The notes beneath the pieces were generated by a model that was not told the origin of the DNA, did no database searches, and was given only the letters and a program-made list of their open reading frames with translations. This document shows, in pieces, positions 8,401-13,812 of a stretch of 20,763 nucleotides of DNA. Position 1 is the first letter of the stretch; each line of letters begins with the position of its first letter. This DNA is from DATDRM01 sp035291705 (lineage in GTDB: Bacteria > Chloroflexota > Anaerolineae > Anaerolineales > UBA4823). The translations under genes and the position numbers were made by a program. Location: assembly GCA_035291705.1 (NCBI GenBank), contig DATDRM010000253.1, positions 1 to 20,763 on the forward strand. Direction: 5' to 3'.

Positions 8401-9086
8401 TTGTGAAACAACTTTCGCCGGAGACAGAGGAAGCCCTGAATCGCCAACGGGGTTTATTACGCCGCATGGGACCGGTTAACCAGGAGGCGCAAGTGGAGTT
8501 TCGCGAGGTCAAGGATCGCTATGAGTTCTTGACCGATCAGGTCAGCGATTTACATAAAGCAGAAACAGACGTGCGCCAAGTGATCGCTGAACTTGATGAG
8601 CTCATGGAATATGAGTTCAAACGAACTTTCGAAGCAGTGGCAGTGGAGTTCCACCAGATCTTCGCGCGCCTGTTCGGTGGTGGGTCAGCACGGCTGGTTA
8701 TGACTGACCCAGACGACCTCACCGGGACCGGTATCGATATCGAAGCGCGCTTACCTGGCCGGCGCGAGCAGGGATTATCCTTGCTTTCAGGTGGCGAGAG
8801 AAGCCTGACAGCCGTGGCGCTGGTCTTTGCCTTGCTGCGTGTCTCGCCGACACCTTTTTGCGTTCTTGACGAAGTGGATGCTATGCTTGATGAGGCGAAT
8901 GTGGGACGTTTCCGCGAGCTGCTGCGTGAATTGAGCCAGACAACTCAATTCGTGATCATTACTCATAACCGCAACACGGTGCAAGTGGCCGACGTTATAT
9001 ACGGGGTAACGATGGGGCGCGATTCGACCAGCCAGACGGTAAGCCTAAAAATGGAGGAAGTGGAGCGGGTGACGAAGGAGACCTAG
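5454..9086 (+). CDS. smc: Chromosome segregation protein SMC
   Basis: Structural-maintenance-of-chromosomes ATPase that loops and organises the nucleoid, normally with ScpA and ScpB (not in this window). At 1210 residues it is full length. The N-terminal head has Walker A GPNGSGKS (33-40) followed by NIADALRWVLGEQS. A long first coiled coil runs to about residue 500. A globular hinge lies at about 505-680, rich in glycine and ending near FYASGQVISG. A second coiled coil follows, and the C-terminal head carries the ABC signature LLSGGERSLTAVALVFALL (near 1109) and Walker B CVLDEVDAMLDEAN (near 1135). The start overlaps the rnc stop by ATGA. Downstream, the stop is only 23 bp from the end of a convergent gene, and no clear terminator is seen between them. 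Confidence 0.96.
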   Translation: MTPRLKSLELHGYKTFANRTAFEFPGPVTAIVGPNGSGKSNIADALRWVLGEQSYSLLRGKKTEDMIFAGSEQRARAGMASATVIFDNSDDWLPIDFTEVAIARRAYRDGENEYLLNGQRVRLRDVSELLAQSGLAERTYTIIGQGLVDAALALKAEERRRLFEEAAGIGLHRSRREEALRRLETTQRNLQRVEDILAELQPRLRSLERQARRAQEYEQVKADLHLLLREWYGYHWHHAQSELAQAREAARSREKALDAARQAQASLDQQLQVLRERIQDLRAQLNDLHRQSAKLHGEREGTSRQLAVSDERMHFLEGQEQETLRAVSRATEETSLIEDRLAGAKEEVRQLEGDLSEAQIQVETALQALSSRQVARAAAEEQLEVIRQLLVGLNARQSDLGARLAERRVQLEKRGADWKAAHQAVSEGEEMVLAAEKRILASEQSWREAEDNRKKVENSLENIRQLVSELEISRQETQTAISKQQTEAARIRAQLEVVEQAEQSLTGYASGARLLLQAARQARLTGARGALSSSLDVPEKYETAIAAVLGEYLDAILLDQGTEIEQALNLLEGQPARGALLPLDSLIPGTLLSIPDGGAEVIGVATGLISVHEDLRPAIDLLLGQVLVVKDRAAARRLLGRLRIEFAAGQFGNLRVVTLKGEVFYASGQVISGQEGNPGKLSRPRQRRELGVALAEAEQNLAKIEERLKEIEVRHETLRNEGDQLGEDLQVVRRAEEKARIAHSQNSLAIEHARRQVNWQKEQVLHLEVEIKQGETEIVQIVQEANVVEEEVTQAQSRLKGISATLRDLPLEDFQVELSHWNLRTAVIELAVTEARGRQYEREQTLEKAQRDLAEINNQRMELSDTLKDLAEKKVDLRKLEYAVEEQIEALQASIGPAEKDLDITEAEQINLQSREAQSRQALNLAEHYHAQAKIALARKQEALESLRRRIEDDFGLVVFEYAEEVSGPTPLPLQGMVEELPVVKQLSPETEEALNRQRGLLRRMGPVNQEAQVEFREVKDRYEFLTDQVSDLHKAETDVRQVIAELDELMEYEFKRTFEAVAVEFHQIFARLFGGGSARLVMTDPDDLTGTGIDIEARLPGRREQGLSLLSGGERSLTAVALVFALLRVSPTPFCVLDEVDAMLDEANVGRFRELLRELSQTTQFVIITHNRNTVQVADVIYGVTMGRDSTSQTVSLKMEEVERVTKET

Positions 9087-9109
9087 TCGGGCGAAGTTTG
9101 GATCGTATT

Positions 9110-10471
9110 TTACGGTTGCGACTGCTGCAATTCCGGAGGGAGAGTCGGCTCGGTGGGGATGCGCGCCTGCCAGGAGTCGATAAGCTGAGGGCTAACTTCC
9201 GAGCGTTTTTCCTGGAGCCACTCATCAAATTTGACTTGTTGGAGCTGTTGGTATTCTGAAAAAGTCAGGGAGCGCGTCTCATGCCCAAGCACTTGAATGA
9301 TGTGCCAGCCAAAGGTGGTCTGTACTGGATCGCTGATATCACCGATGTTCAGCTGGAAGGCAACTTTCTCGAATTCGGCCACCATCCGGCCTACAGGGAA
9401 CCAACCCAAATCTCCGCCTTGGTTCTTGTTCGTCTCGTCAGTAGAGAACTCAGCTGCTAGGGCTGCAAAATCCTCGCCAGCCTTGAGGCGCTCGAGAACA
9501 TTCTGGGCGGTGGATTCCTCGTCAACCAGGATGTGGCGCGCCCAAACCTGTTCCTGTTCGTGGGGGACCTCGGCAGTAACTGCTTCCAGAACTTTCTGGC
9601 GCAATAAATCCGCAGCGATTATGGCGTGCAGATGTGCTTCGCTGAAATTAATCTCCTTCTTGAAGGTATTTAATGCCTCTGCATAATTCTTCTGGTAGTT
9701 CTCGAGGGTATATTCAGTCGGGGTAGGAGAGGGGAGCGGAGTTGGCGTGGGACCGGTTGGAGCGAGCGTTGGACTCTGAGTCGGAGTCGCGGTACTAGTT
9801 TCAGTTGATTCGGCAGTAGCCGAAACTGCGGGGGTGAGAGTCAGATCCGGAGTGCTGGTTGAAGTCGCTTCGCTTTCAGTAGGAGTAGTGGTTGGCGGGA
9901 GCAAGGTGAGCTGAATCGGGGAGAGGGTCGAAGTTGGCGCATCGGTCGGGATGGGCGTCGAAGTGGGTGGCTCGCCACCGGGATAATAGCCGAATTCCTG
10001 CTGGATGCGCTGGTCGATTTCTTCTTGGGAGACGGTAATGCCCCGGCGCTCGGCTTCCTGGCGGATCAGCACCTCATCGACCATAGTATTGAGGGTTTCC
10101 TGTCCGAGTGCTTGAGGTTCGAGTTGGAGCTGAATCTGATTAAGGTTCTGCTGGAAGAAGGCTTGAGTCTGCTGGTCGCCGCCAAACAGCTGCATATTTT
10201 GCAGGATGTTCAAGTACTGCTGAATGAGCTGGCGGCGCTGGAATCGCACCCTGGCCTGGAAATCGCCAGTGGTGATCTTATCGTTACCCACAGAAGCGAC
10301 CGGTTGGCGGGGTTGAAGGATCGTGGATTCTAAGATGCCATAAGCCAGCAAACCGATAACAATGACGACAACCGCCAAACTGCCGACCAAAATATAACGC
10401 CGCTGGAGACGTTCGCGTTCCATACGGGCTAGATGCTTTTTCGTGATGATTTTTTCACGCGATCTTGCCAT
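9110..10471 (-). CDS. Membrane-anchored parvulin-type peptidyl-prolyl isomerase (PrsA/SurA-like)
   Basis: Probable extracytoplasmic foldase that isomerises prolyl bonds in secreted proteins. Residues 1-25 are very basic and cytosolic. A single hydrophobic segment at about 26-46 acts as an uncleaved anchor (no lipobox Cys is seen). A SurA_N-like chaperone region follows (about 55-165), then a Thr/Pro/Ser-rich low-complexity stretch (about 168-252), then the rest of the helical chaperone part (253-305) and one PpiC/rotamase domain (about 309-400) with ARHILVDEE, FAALAAEFSTDETNKNQGGDLGWF and FGWHIIQVLG. The spacer falls inside the chaperone module rather than between domains. The ATG has GAGGT a few nt upstream. 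It lies 122 bp downstream of rpsR on the same strand; that gap shows no clear promoter or terminator, so cotranscription with rpsF-ssb-rpsR is possible. Confidence 0.88.
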   Translation of the reverse strand: MARSREKIITKKHLARMERERLQRRYILVGSLAVVVIVIGLLAYGILESTILQPRQPVASVGNDKITTGDFQARVRFQRRQLIQQYLNILQNMQLFGGDQQTQAFFQQNLNQIQLQLEPQALGQETLNTMVDEVLIRQEAERRGITVSQEEIDQRIQQEFGYYPGGEPPTSTPIPTDAPTSTLSPIQLTLLPPTTTPTESEATSTSTPDLTLTPAVSATAESTETSTATPTQSPTLAPTGPTPTPLPSPTPTEYTLENYQKNYAEALNTFKKEINFSEAHLHAIIAADLLRQKVLEAVTAEVPHEQEQVWARHILVDEESTAQNVLERLKAGEDFAALAAEFSTDETNKNQGGDLGWFPVGRMVAEFEKVAFQLNIGDISDPVQTTFGWHIIQVLGHETRSLTFSEYQQLQQVKFDEWLQEKRSEVSPQLIDSWQARIPTEPTLPPELQQSQP

Positions 10472-10593
10472 GGGTGACCTCGATGCTTTTACCCGGTTTT
10501 AGATACCCCCAAGGAGGCGTACAAGTGGGGATAGGAGGGTAACTTGAGCCTCACTAACCTATAGAAAGGATTGTATCTCGGATTACATATGTT

Positions 10594-10866
10594 CTAGCGC
10601 AGGATTTCACCCGTGAATGGCAGTAAAGCCAGGTGGCGGGCGCGTTTAATTGCGCGCGCTAGCTCACGCTGATGCTTAGCGCAGGTACCTGTCTGGCGGC
10701 GAGGGCGGATCTTGCCATCATCAGAGATATAGCGGCGCAGGACTTCAGCCTGCTTATAATCGATGACTACACTGTGGTCTGTGCAGAACTGGCAGACGCG
10801 GGGGCGGGTGTAGTAGCGGCGCATAGGGCCTTGGGTTGTCTGGTCAGTCACGTTAGTTAACTCCAT
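10594..10866 (-). CDS. rpsR: 30S ribosomal protein S18 (zinc-binding type)
   Basis: Component of the 30S platform that binds next to S6. The 90 residues contain the S18 core IDYKQAEVLRRYISDDGKIRPRRQTGTCAKHQRELARAIKRARHLALLPF. CQFC (25-28) together with TCAKHQ forms a possible zinc ribbon of the C+ S18 type, which many bacteria lack. The start codon follows the ssb stop by 6 nt and has no Shine-Dalgarno of its own, suggesting translation coupled to ssb. An internal Met at residue 15 (MRRYYTRPRVC) could be an alternative start, giving a more usual short N-terminus. Confidence 0.95.
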   Translation of the reverse strand: MELTNVTDQTTQGPMRRYYTRPRVCQFCTDHSVVIDYKQAEVLRRYISDDGKIRPRRQTGTCAKHQRELARAIKRARHLALLPFTGEILR

Positions 10867-10872
10867 AAAATG

Positions 10873-11268
10873 CTAAAAAGGGAATTCATCTTCTGTTTCT
10901 GCTTCATCTTCTTCATGAGATTGGTTAAGGTCGCGGCGATCACCGAGCATGATCATCTCACTGGCGACGATCTCGGTGGCGCTATGCTTAACGCGATCAC
11001 CGTCCTCCCAATAACGAGTCTGCAAACGACCTTCAATATACACTTGTTGGCCTTTAATCAGGTGTTGTTTACAGATCTCAGCCAGGCTGCCCCATGCAAC
11101 GACGTTAAACCATTCGGTTTCGGTGTGACGTTCTCCATCGGAAGAGTTCCAACTGCGGCTGGTCGCCACGCTGTAAGTGGTCACAGGTTTGCCTGATGGG
11201 GTATAACGCATCTCTGGATCGCGCCCCAAACGGCCGATGATCATAACCTTGTTTAGTCCTCGACTCAT
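10873..11268 (-). CDS. ssb: Single-stranded DNA-binding protein
   Basis: OB-fold protein coating single-stranded DNA in replication, recombination and repair. The 131 residues show the classical N-terminus GLNKVMIIGRLGRDPEMRYTPSGKPVTTYSVATSRSW, then TEWFNVVAWGSLAEICKQHLIKGQQVYIEGRLQTRYWEDGD, and a short acidic tail ending in DEFPF, the protein-interaction tip that recruits replication and repair partners. The linker between OB domain and tip is short compared with E. coli SSB. GAGGA lies 8-12 nt before the ATG. Its position between rpsF and rpsR is the typical bacterial arrangement. Confidence 0.96.
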   Translation of the reverse strand: MSRGLNKVMIIGRLGRDPEMRYTPSGKPVTTYSVATSRSWNSSDGERHTETEWFNVVAWGSLAEICKQHLIKGQQVYIEGRLQTRYWEDGDRVKHSATEIVASEMIMLGDRRDLNQSHEEDEAETEDEFPF

Positions 11269-11302
11269 ATGCGTATCCTCAAGATTATCAGAAACGAAAC
11301 GG

Positions 11303-11584
11303 TTATTCAGCAGCTAGTAGAAATCGCAACACAGGTTCTTGCAATCGCAGATTGCGTTCTAATTGGGTGCAAAATGAGGGAGCCATTTGCGTTTTCATCA
11401 GAACATACTGACCTTCAGATTGTTTGCGCAGACGGTAGGCGAGTTTTCGCTTACCCCACAGGTCTACTTTCGCGACCTGGCCGCCTGCATCCGTGATCCA
11501 ACCCTTTACCCGATCGACCAATTCTTTAAGGGCTGAATCGTCCAGATCTGGGTGGACGATAAAAACCAATTCATAGGCGCGCAT
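11303..11584 (-). CDS. rpsF: 30S ribosomal protein S6
   Basis: S6 dimerises with S18 on the 30S platform. The 93-residue protein starts MRAYELVFIVHPDLDD and contains WGKRKLAYRLRKQSEGQYVLMKTQMAPS, both typical of S6. It ends soon after the core fold, without a long C-terminal tail. It is the first gene of rpsF-ssb-rpsR. A strong AAAGGAGG (11593-11600, minus strand) lies 8 nt upstream of the ATG and is followed directly by CCTCC, so the ribosome binding site is itself part of a short palindrome. Autoregulation by the S6:S18 complex is known for this operon in several bacteria, and the leader here is compatible with it. Confidence 0.95.
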   Translation of the reverse strand: MRAYELVFIVHPDLDDSALKELVDRVKGWITDAGGQVAKVDLWGKRKLAYRLRKQSEGQYVLMKTQMAPSFCTQLERNLRLQEPVLRFLLAAE

Positions 11585-11592
11585 GGGGGAGG

Positions 11593-11643
11593 CCTCCTTT
11601 CCTCGGGATTGCCCCTAGACAAGGCCGTAAGCCTGCCAGGAGC
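11593..11643 (-). promoter_or_regulatory. Possible rpsF leader element (S6:S18-type), able to sequester the ribosome binding site
   Basis: Read on the minus strand, GCTCCT (11643-11638) can pair with the AGGAG of the rpsF Shine-Dalgarno (11598-11594). Enclosed are two small hairpins: GGCT/GGCC (11633-11623, one G-U pair) and GGG/CCC (11615-11605). A CCG triplet (11606-11604) lies just before the closing strand. Known S6:S18 leader motifs have a stem with a conserved CCG near an asymmetric loop. I recognise the general layout but have not verified the consensus. Confidence 0.4.
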
Positions 11644-11651
11644 GGAAAGCG

Positions 11652-11673
11652 AGCCACGCAATTTCGCGTGGCT
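11652..11673 (-). repeat. Perfect 8-bp hairpin between sufT and rpsF
   Basis: AGCCACGC (11652-11659) and GCGTGGCT (11666-11673) form a perfect 8-bp stem with a 6-nt loop. In the leftward direction it lies after the sufT stop and before rpsF. No T-run follows on the minus strand, so it is not a standard intrinsic terminator for sufT. A weak -10-like TATAAC (11679-11684, minus strand) would place the rpsF transcript start at the base of the hairpin, making it a 5'-terminal stem-loop. Confidence 0.5.
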
Positions 11674-11719
11674 ACATTGTTATAAGTTTAACATAAAGAT
11701 AGAAGTTTGGGAAGGGCGA

Positions 11720-12061
11720 TTAAAATAATCCCCAATCTGCCCCGGCGCCTTCTTCCATCATCATTGGGTCCCACATTTCCATACCAATTTCGATCTCAGT
11801 CGGCACTTTCAGTGCCCCCTCAACCTTTTGCCGGGCCATTTCCAGGAGAGCTGGACCATATGGACAAAAGGGCGTGGTCATAATCATAACCAGGTTAGCC
11901 CGGACGTCGGAGATGGTCAAGTCGCGGATCAAACCTAATTCGATGACATTCAGGCCGATTTCTGGGTCAACGACTTGGCGCAGGGCTTCCTTAGCGGTCT
12001 CTGCCTTATCTGGATGTGTACTTTCTGCCTGCCAGATTACTTTTTGGCTCTCTTGAGTCAT
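11720..12061 (-). CDS. MIP18/DUF59-family Fe-S assembly protein (SufT-like)
   Basis: Small cytosolic protein (113 residues) of the MIP18 (DUF59) family, whose members assist maturation of Fe-S proteins (SufT) or act in related metal-cluster handling (PaaD, N-terminus of Mrp). The family signature is clear: AKEALRQVVDPEIGLNVIELGLIRDL (23-48), then LVMIMTTPFCPYGPALLEMARQKV (57-80) with the conserved Cys at 66. The ATG at 12061 overlaps the stop of the upstream regulator gene (ATGA) and is preceded by GGAGGAG inside that gene, so the two proteins are made in coupled fashion. An upstream in-frame start (12121) would lie deep inside the regulator gene and is not preferred. The adjacent suf operon supports a role in Fe-S biogenesis. 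Confidence 0.88.
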   Translation of the reverse strand: MTQESQKVIWQAESTHPDKAETAKEALRQVVDPEIGLNVIELGLIRDLTISDVRANLVMIMTTPFCPYGPALLEMARQKVEGALKVPTEIEIGMEMWDPMMMEEGAGADWGLF

Positions 12062-12726
12062 GGGATCTCCTCCGAGGTGATCAGTGCGGGGACGGTGTTT
12101 GGTACTACTACGTAGGTGCAATAATTATCTCCATCGAGGACACATTTGATTTTTTCGGTGGGGAGATCAAGAACAGTGGAGATCAGCGTTTGATCGATCC
12201 AGCACACCTCGGGATGGTTTTGTCCAACATGGAAGTAAGGACAGCTAACTTCATGGATGTGGAATTGGTCGCCGATCTTCTCCCACTCAATGTTGAATCC
12301 TTCTTCTTTAAGTAAATATTTAACCATTTCGAGGCGTTGCTCGGTGGAGAGGCCTTGAGTGCGGGCCGTGCTGGCATACTCATGGACAAGATCAGCCGCC
12401 ATTTTAGAGAACAACTGGTTGACCATCTCGGGGGGCACATGCTCTTTGAGTTGCCCGAGCAGGCGGATAGTCAGGCGCATATAGCGAGTGGGGAAGTGCT
12501 CGAGGCCGGCTTCGGTGAGGGAGTAAACCTGCCGAGGTCGGCCAACGCCATGGCGTTCTTCTTCAGAGACTACCAGCCCTTCAGCTTGTAATTTCGAGAT
12601 ATGGTGACGCACGGAAATCGGGTTGATGTCGACGGTTGCAGCGAGGTCGATGATCGTGCAGCGATGATTCTTAAGCAATGTCTGCAGCACCCGCTCGCGC
12701 GTGCTTTTTATCGTACTATCGATCAT
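12058..12726 (-). CDS. sufR: SufR-like winged-helix repressor of the suf operon
   Basis: DNA-binding regulator of 222 residues, divergent from the suf operon. Residues 8-75 are a winged helix-turn-helix (RERVLQTLLKN, TIIDLAATVDINPISVRHHISKLQAEGLV, then a basic wing GVGRPRQVYSLTEAG). Residues 80-150 are mostly helical, probably for dimerisation. The C-terminal part has four cysteines, 162, 175, 195 and 203 (C-X12-C-X19-C-X7-C), likely ligands of a sensory Fe-S cluster. SufR of cyanobacteria and actinobacteria uses C-terminal cysteines in this way and represses suf while the cluster is present. Start ATG 12726 has no good Shine-Dalgarno. A near-consensus promoter lies upstream and candidate operators lie between it and the suf promoter. 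The function is inferred from domain layout and position. Confidence 0.85.
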   Translation of the reverse strand: MIDSTIKSTRERVLQTLLKNHRCTIIDLAATVDINPISVRHHISKLQAEGLVVSEEERHGVGRPRQVYSLTEAGLEHFPTRYMRLTIRLLGQLKEHVPPEMVNQLFSKMAADLVHEYASTARTQGLSTEQRLEMVKYLLKEEGFNIEWEKIGDQFHIHEVSCPYFHVGQNHPEVCWIDQTLISTVLDLPTEKIKCVLDGDNYCTYVVVPNTVPALITSEEIP

Positions 12727-12781
12727 TTTTTAAGACATCGAGAACTTTTTCTGAGATTGTAAGAAACCGTAATTAAGAGAG

Positions 12782-12810
12782 AGTATAACATCGCGCTTAT
12801 TTTCTGTCAA
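12782..12810 (-). promoter_or_regulatory. Sigma-70 promoter of sufR-sufT
   Basis: On the minus strand, TTGACA (12810-12805) and TATACT (12787-12782) are separated by exactly 17 bp, an almost perfect sigma-70-type promoter. Transcription should start near 12775, leaving a leader of about 50 nt before the sufR ATG. Confidence 0.75.
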
Positions 12811-12817
12811 TATACAT

Positions 12818-12834
12818 ATATTTATCCTAAATAT
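12818..12834. promoter_or_regulatory. Candidate operator copy 1 (17-bp dyad)
   Basis: ATATTT-ATCCT-AAATAT: perfect 6-bp inverted arms around a 5-bp spacer. It sits 7 bp upstream of the sufR -35 box. The 18 bp at 12818-12835 match 12878-12895 at 17 of 18 positions, exactly 60 bp apart. Nearby GGATAA (12839-12844) is a further inverted TTATCC half. Confidence 0.55.
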
Positions 12835-12851
12835 TATTGGATAAGGCTCTA

Positions 12852-12870
12852 ATTCGGAGTTAAACCGAAT
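12852..12870. promoter_or_regulatory. Candidate operator, ATTCGG-N7-CCGAAT dyad
   Basis: A perfect inverted repeat with 6-bp arms and a 7-bp spacer (agttaaa), lying between the two copies of the ATATTT dyad and midway between the divergent sufR and sufC promoters. It has a different sequence from the other two dyads and so may bind a different protein, or the same regulator in another state. Confidence 0.45.
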
Positions 12871-12877
12871 ATATAAG

Positions 12878-12894
12878 ATATTTATCCAAAATAT
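12878..12894. promoter_or_regulatory. Candidate operator copy 2, overlapping the sufC -35
   Basis: ATATTT-ATCCA-AAATAT: the same 17-bp dyad as copy 1 with one base changed in the spacer. Its right end touches the first base of the sufC -35 TTGACT (12894-12899), so a bound repressor would block RNA polymerase. The position is what an autoregulatory SufR site would need; the sequence does not resemble the cyanobacterial CAAC-N6-GTTG site as I remember it. Confidence 0.55.
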
Positions 12895-12922
12895 TGACTT
12901 AAAGGGATTTTGCTGCTATAAT
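12894..12922 (+). promoter_or_regulatory. Sigma-70 promoter of the suf operon
   Basis: TTGACT (12894-12899), a 17-bp spacer and TATAAT (12917-12922), with TGC directly before the -10 (extended -10). This is close to an ideal strong promoter and implies that control must come from a repressor or the leader. Transcription should start near 12929, giving a leader of about 78 nt before sufC. Confidence 0.8.
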
Positions 12923-12933
12923 AAGCGACGGTT

Positions 12934-12996
12934 CTCAGGGAAATGATTTTGCCTGAGCACCGATATTTTCTGCATGTTTATATGCTCACTCAGGAG
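12934..12996 (+). promoter_or_regulatory. sufC leader with competing hairpins
   Basis: CTCAGG occurs at 12934-12939 and again at 12990-12995, where it overlaps the CAGGAG Shine-Dalgarno of sufC. Its complement CCTGAG lies between them at 12952-12957, and the continuation TGAGCA (12954-12959) is also complementary to TGCTCA (12983-12988). Pairing of the middle segment with the upstream copy frees the ribosome binding site; pairing with the downstream copy hides it. No known riboswitch is recognised. Confidence 0.35.
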
Positions 12997-13006
12997 TGTT
13001 CTATCG

Positions 13007-13780
13007 ATGTCCGAACTTGTTATTCGCAATTTACACGCTGGCATCAACGGTCTGGAAATCTTAAAAGGGGTGAATTTAACGGTAAAACAAGGCGAGGTGC
13101 ATGCCTTGATGGGACCGAATGGCACGGGTAAATCTACCCTGGCTTATATTTTGATGGGCCACCCGTCTTATGAAGTTATCGAGGGCGAGGTCCTGTTCAA
13201 AGGTCAAAACATTCTGGAACTTGCGCCAGATCAACGTTCACAACTGGGCATTTTCCTGGCCTTCCAATACCCAGTGGCGATCCCAGGAGTGACCGTAGCC
13301 AATTTCCTGCGCACAGCCCTGAATTCCAGGCGTAAAGCGGGGAATCCTGAGAATAAGGGCATCCCGATCCCAGAGTTCCGTCGATTGCTAAAAGAGAAAA
13401 TGGATCTCTTGAAGATGGATCATTCCTTCGCTGGGCGTTACCTAAACGACGGTTTTTCGGGCGGCGAGAAGAAGCGGGCAGAGATCTTACAAATGGCCAC
13501 CTTGAAGCCCGAAATTGCCATCCTTGACGAAACCGACTCCGGGTTGGACATCGACGCTTTACGGATCGTCGCCGAAGGCGTAAATGCACTGCGCGGCGCC
13601 GACCTGGGAGCGCTGGTCATCACCCATTACCAGCGCATCTTAAACTATATTAAACCCGAGTTCGTGCATATTATGCTGGGTGGACGGATCGTCGAATCTG
13701 GTGGCGCAGACCTGGCATTGCATCTCGAGGAACAAGGTTACGACTGGCTGCGTGAGAAGAACGATCTGGTTATGGCGTAA
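13007..13780 (+). CDS. sufC: Fe-S cluster assembly ATPase SufC
   Basis: ABC-type ATPase that drives conformational change of the SufBCD scaffold during cluster building in the cytosol. It is 257 residues, normal for SufC. Walker A GPNGTGKST is at 36-44. The ABC signature FSGGEKKRAEILQMA and Walker B EIAILDETDSGLDIDAL follow, including the DETDSGLD sequence typical of SufC. ATG at 13007 is chosen because CAGGAG (12991-12996) lies 10 nt upstream; an in-frame ATG at 12974 would add 11 residues and lies inside the predicted leader structure. It is the first gene of sufC-B-D-orfX-S-U. Confidence 0.97.
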   Translation: MSELVIRNLHAGINGLEILKGVNLTVKQGEVHALMGPNGTGKSTLAYILMGHPSYEVIEGEVLFKGQNILELAPDQRSQLGIFLAFQYPVAIPGVTVANFLRTALNSRRKAGNPENKGIPIPEFRRLLKEKMDLLKMDHSFAGRYLNDGFSGGEKKRAEILQMATLKPEIAILDETDSGLDIDALRIVAEGVNALRGADLGALVITHYQRILNYIKPEFVHIMLGGRIVESGGADLALHLEEQGYDWLREKNDLVMA

Positions 13781-13812
13781 TTTCTTAATGGTATACAACT
13801 TGGAGGTATCCG

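Noticed and set aside
9713..9970. Thr/Pro-rich coding stretch as a tandem DNA repeat or minisatellite
   Set aside because: The codons vary and no fixed repeat unit is seen; it is low-complexity protein, not a DNA repeat.
10497..10545. CCCC...GGGG segment between rpsR and the isomerase gene as a terminator
   Set aside because: Arms are only 4 bp with poor inner pairing and no T-run in the leftward direction.
11652..11673. Hairpin as the sufT terminator
   Set aside because: The bases after the stem in the leftward direction are TCGCTTTCC, not a T-run; it may still cause pausing.
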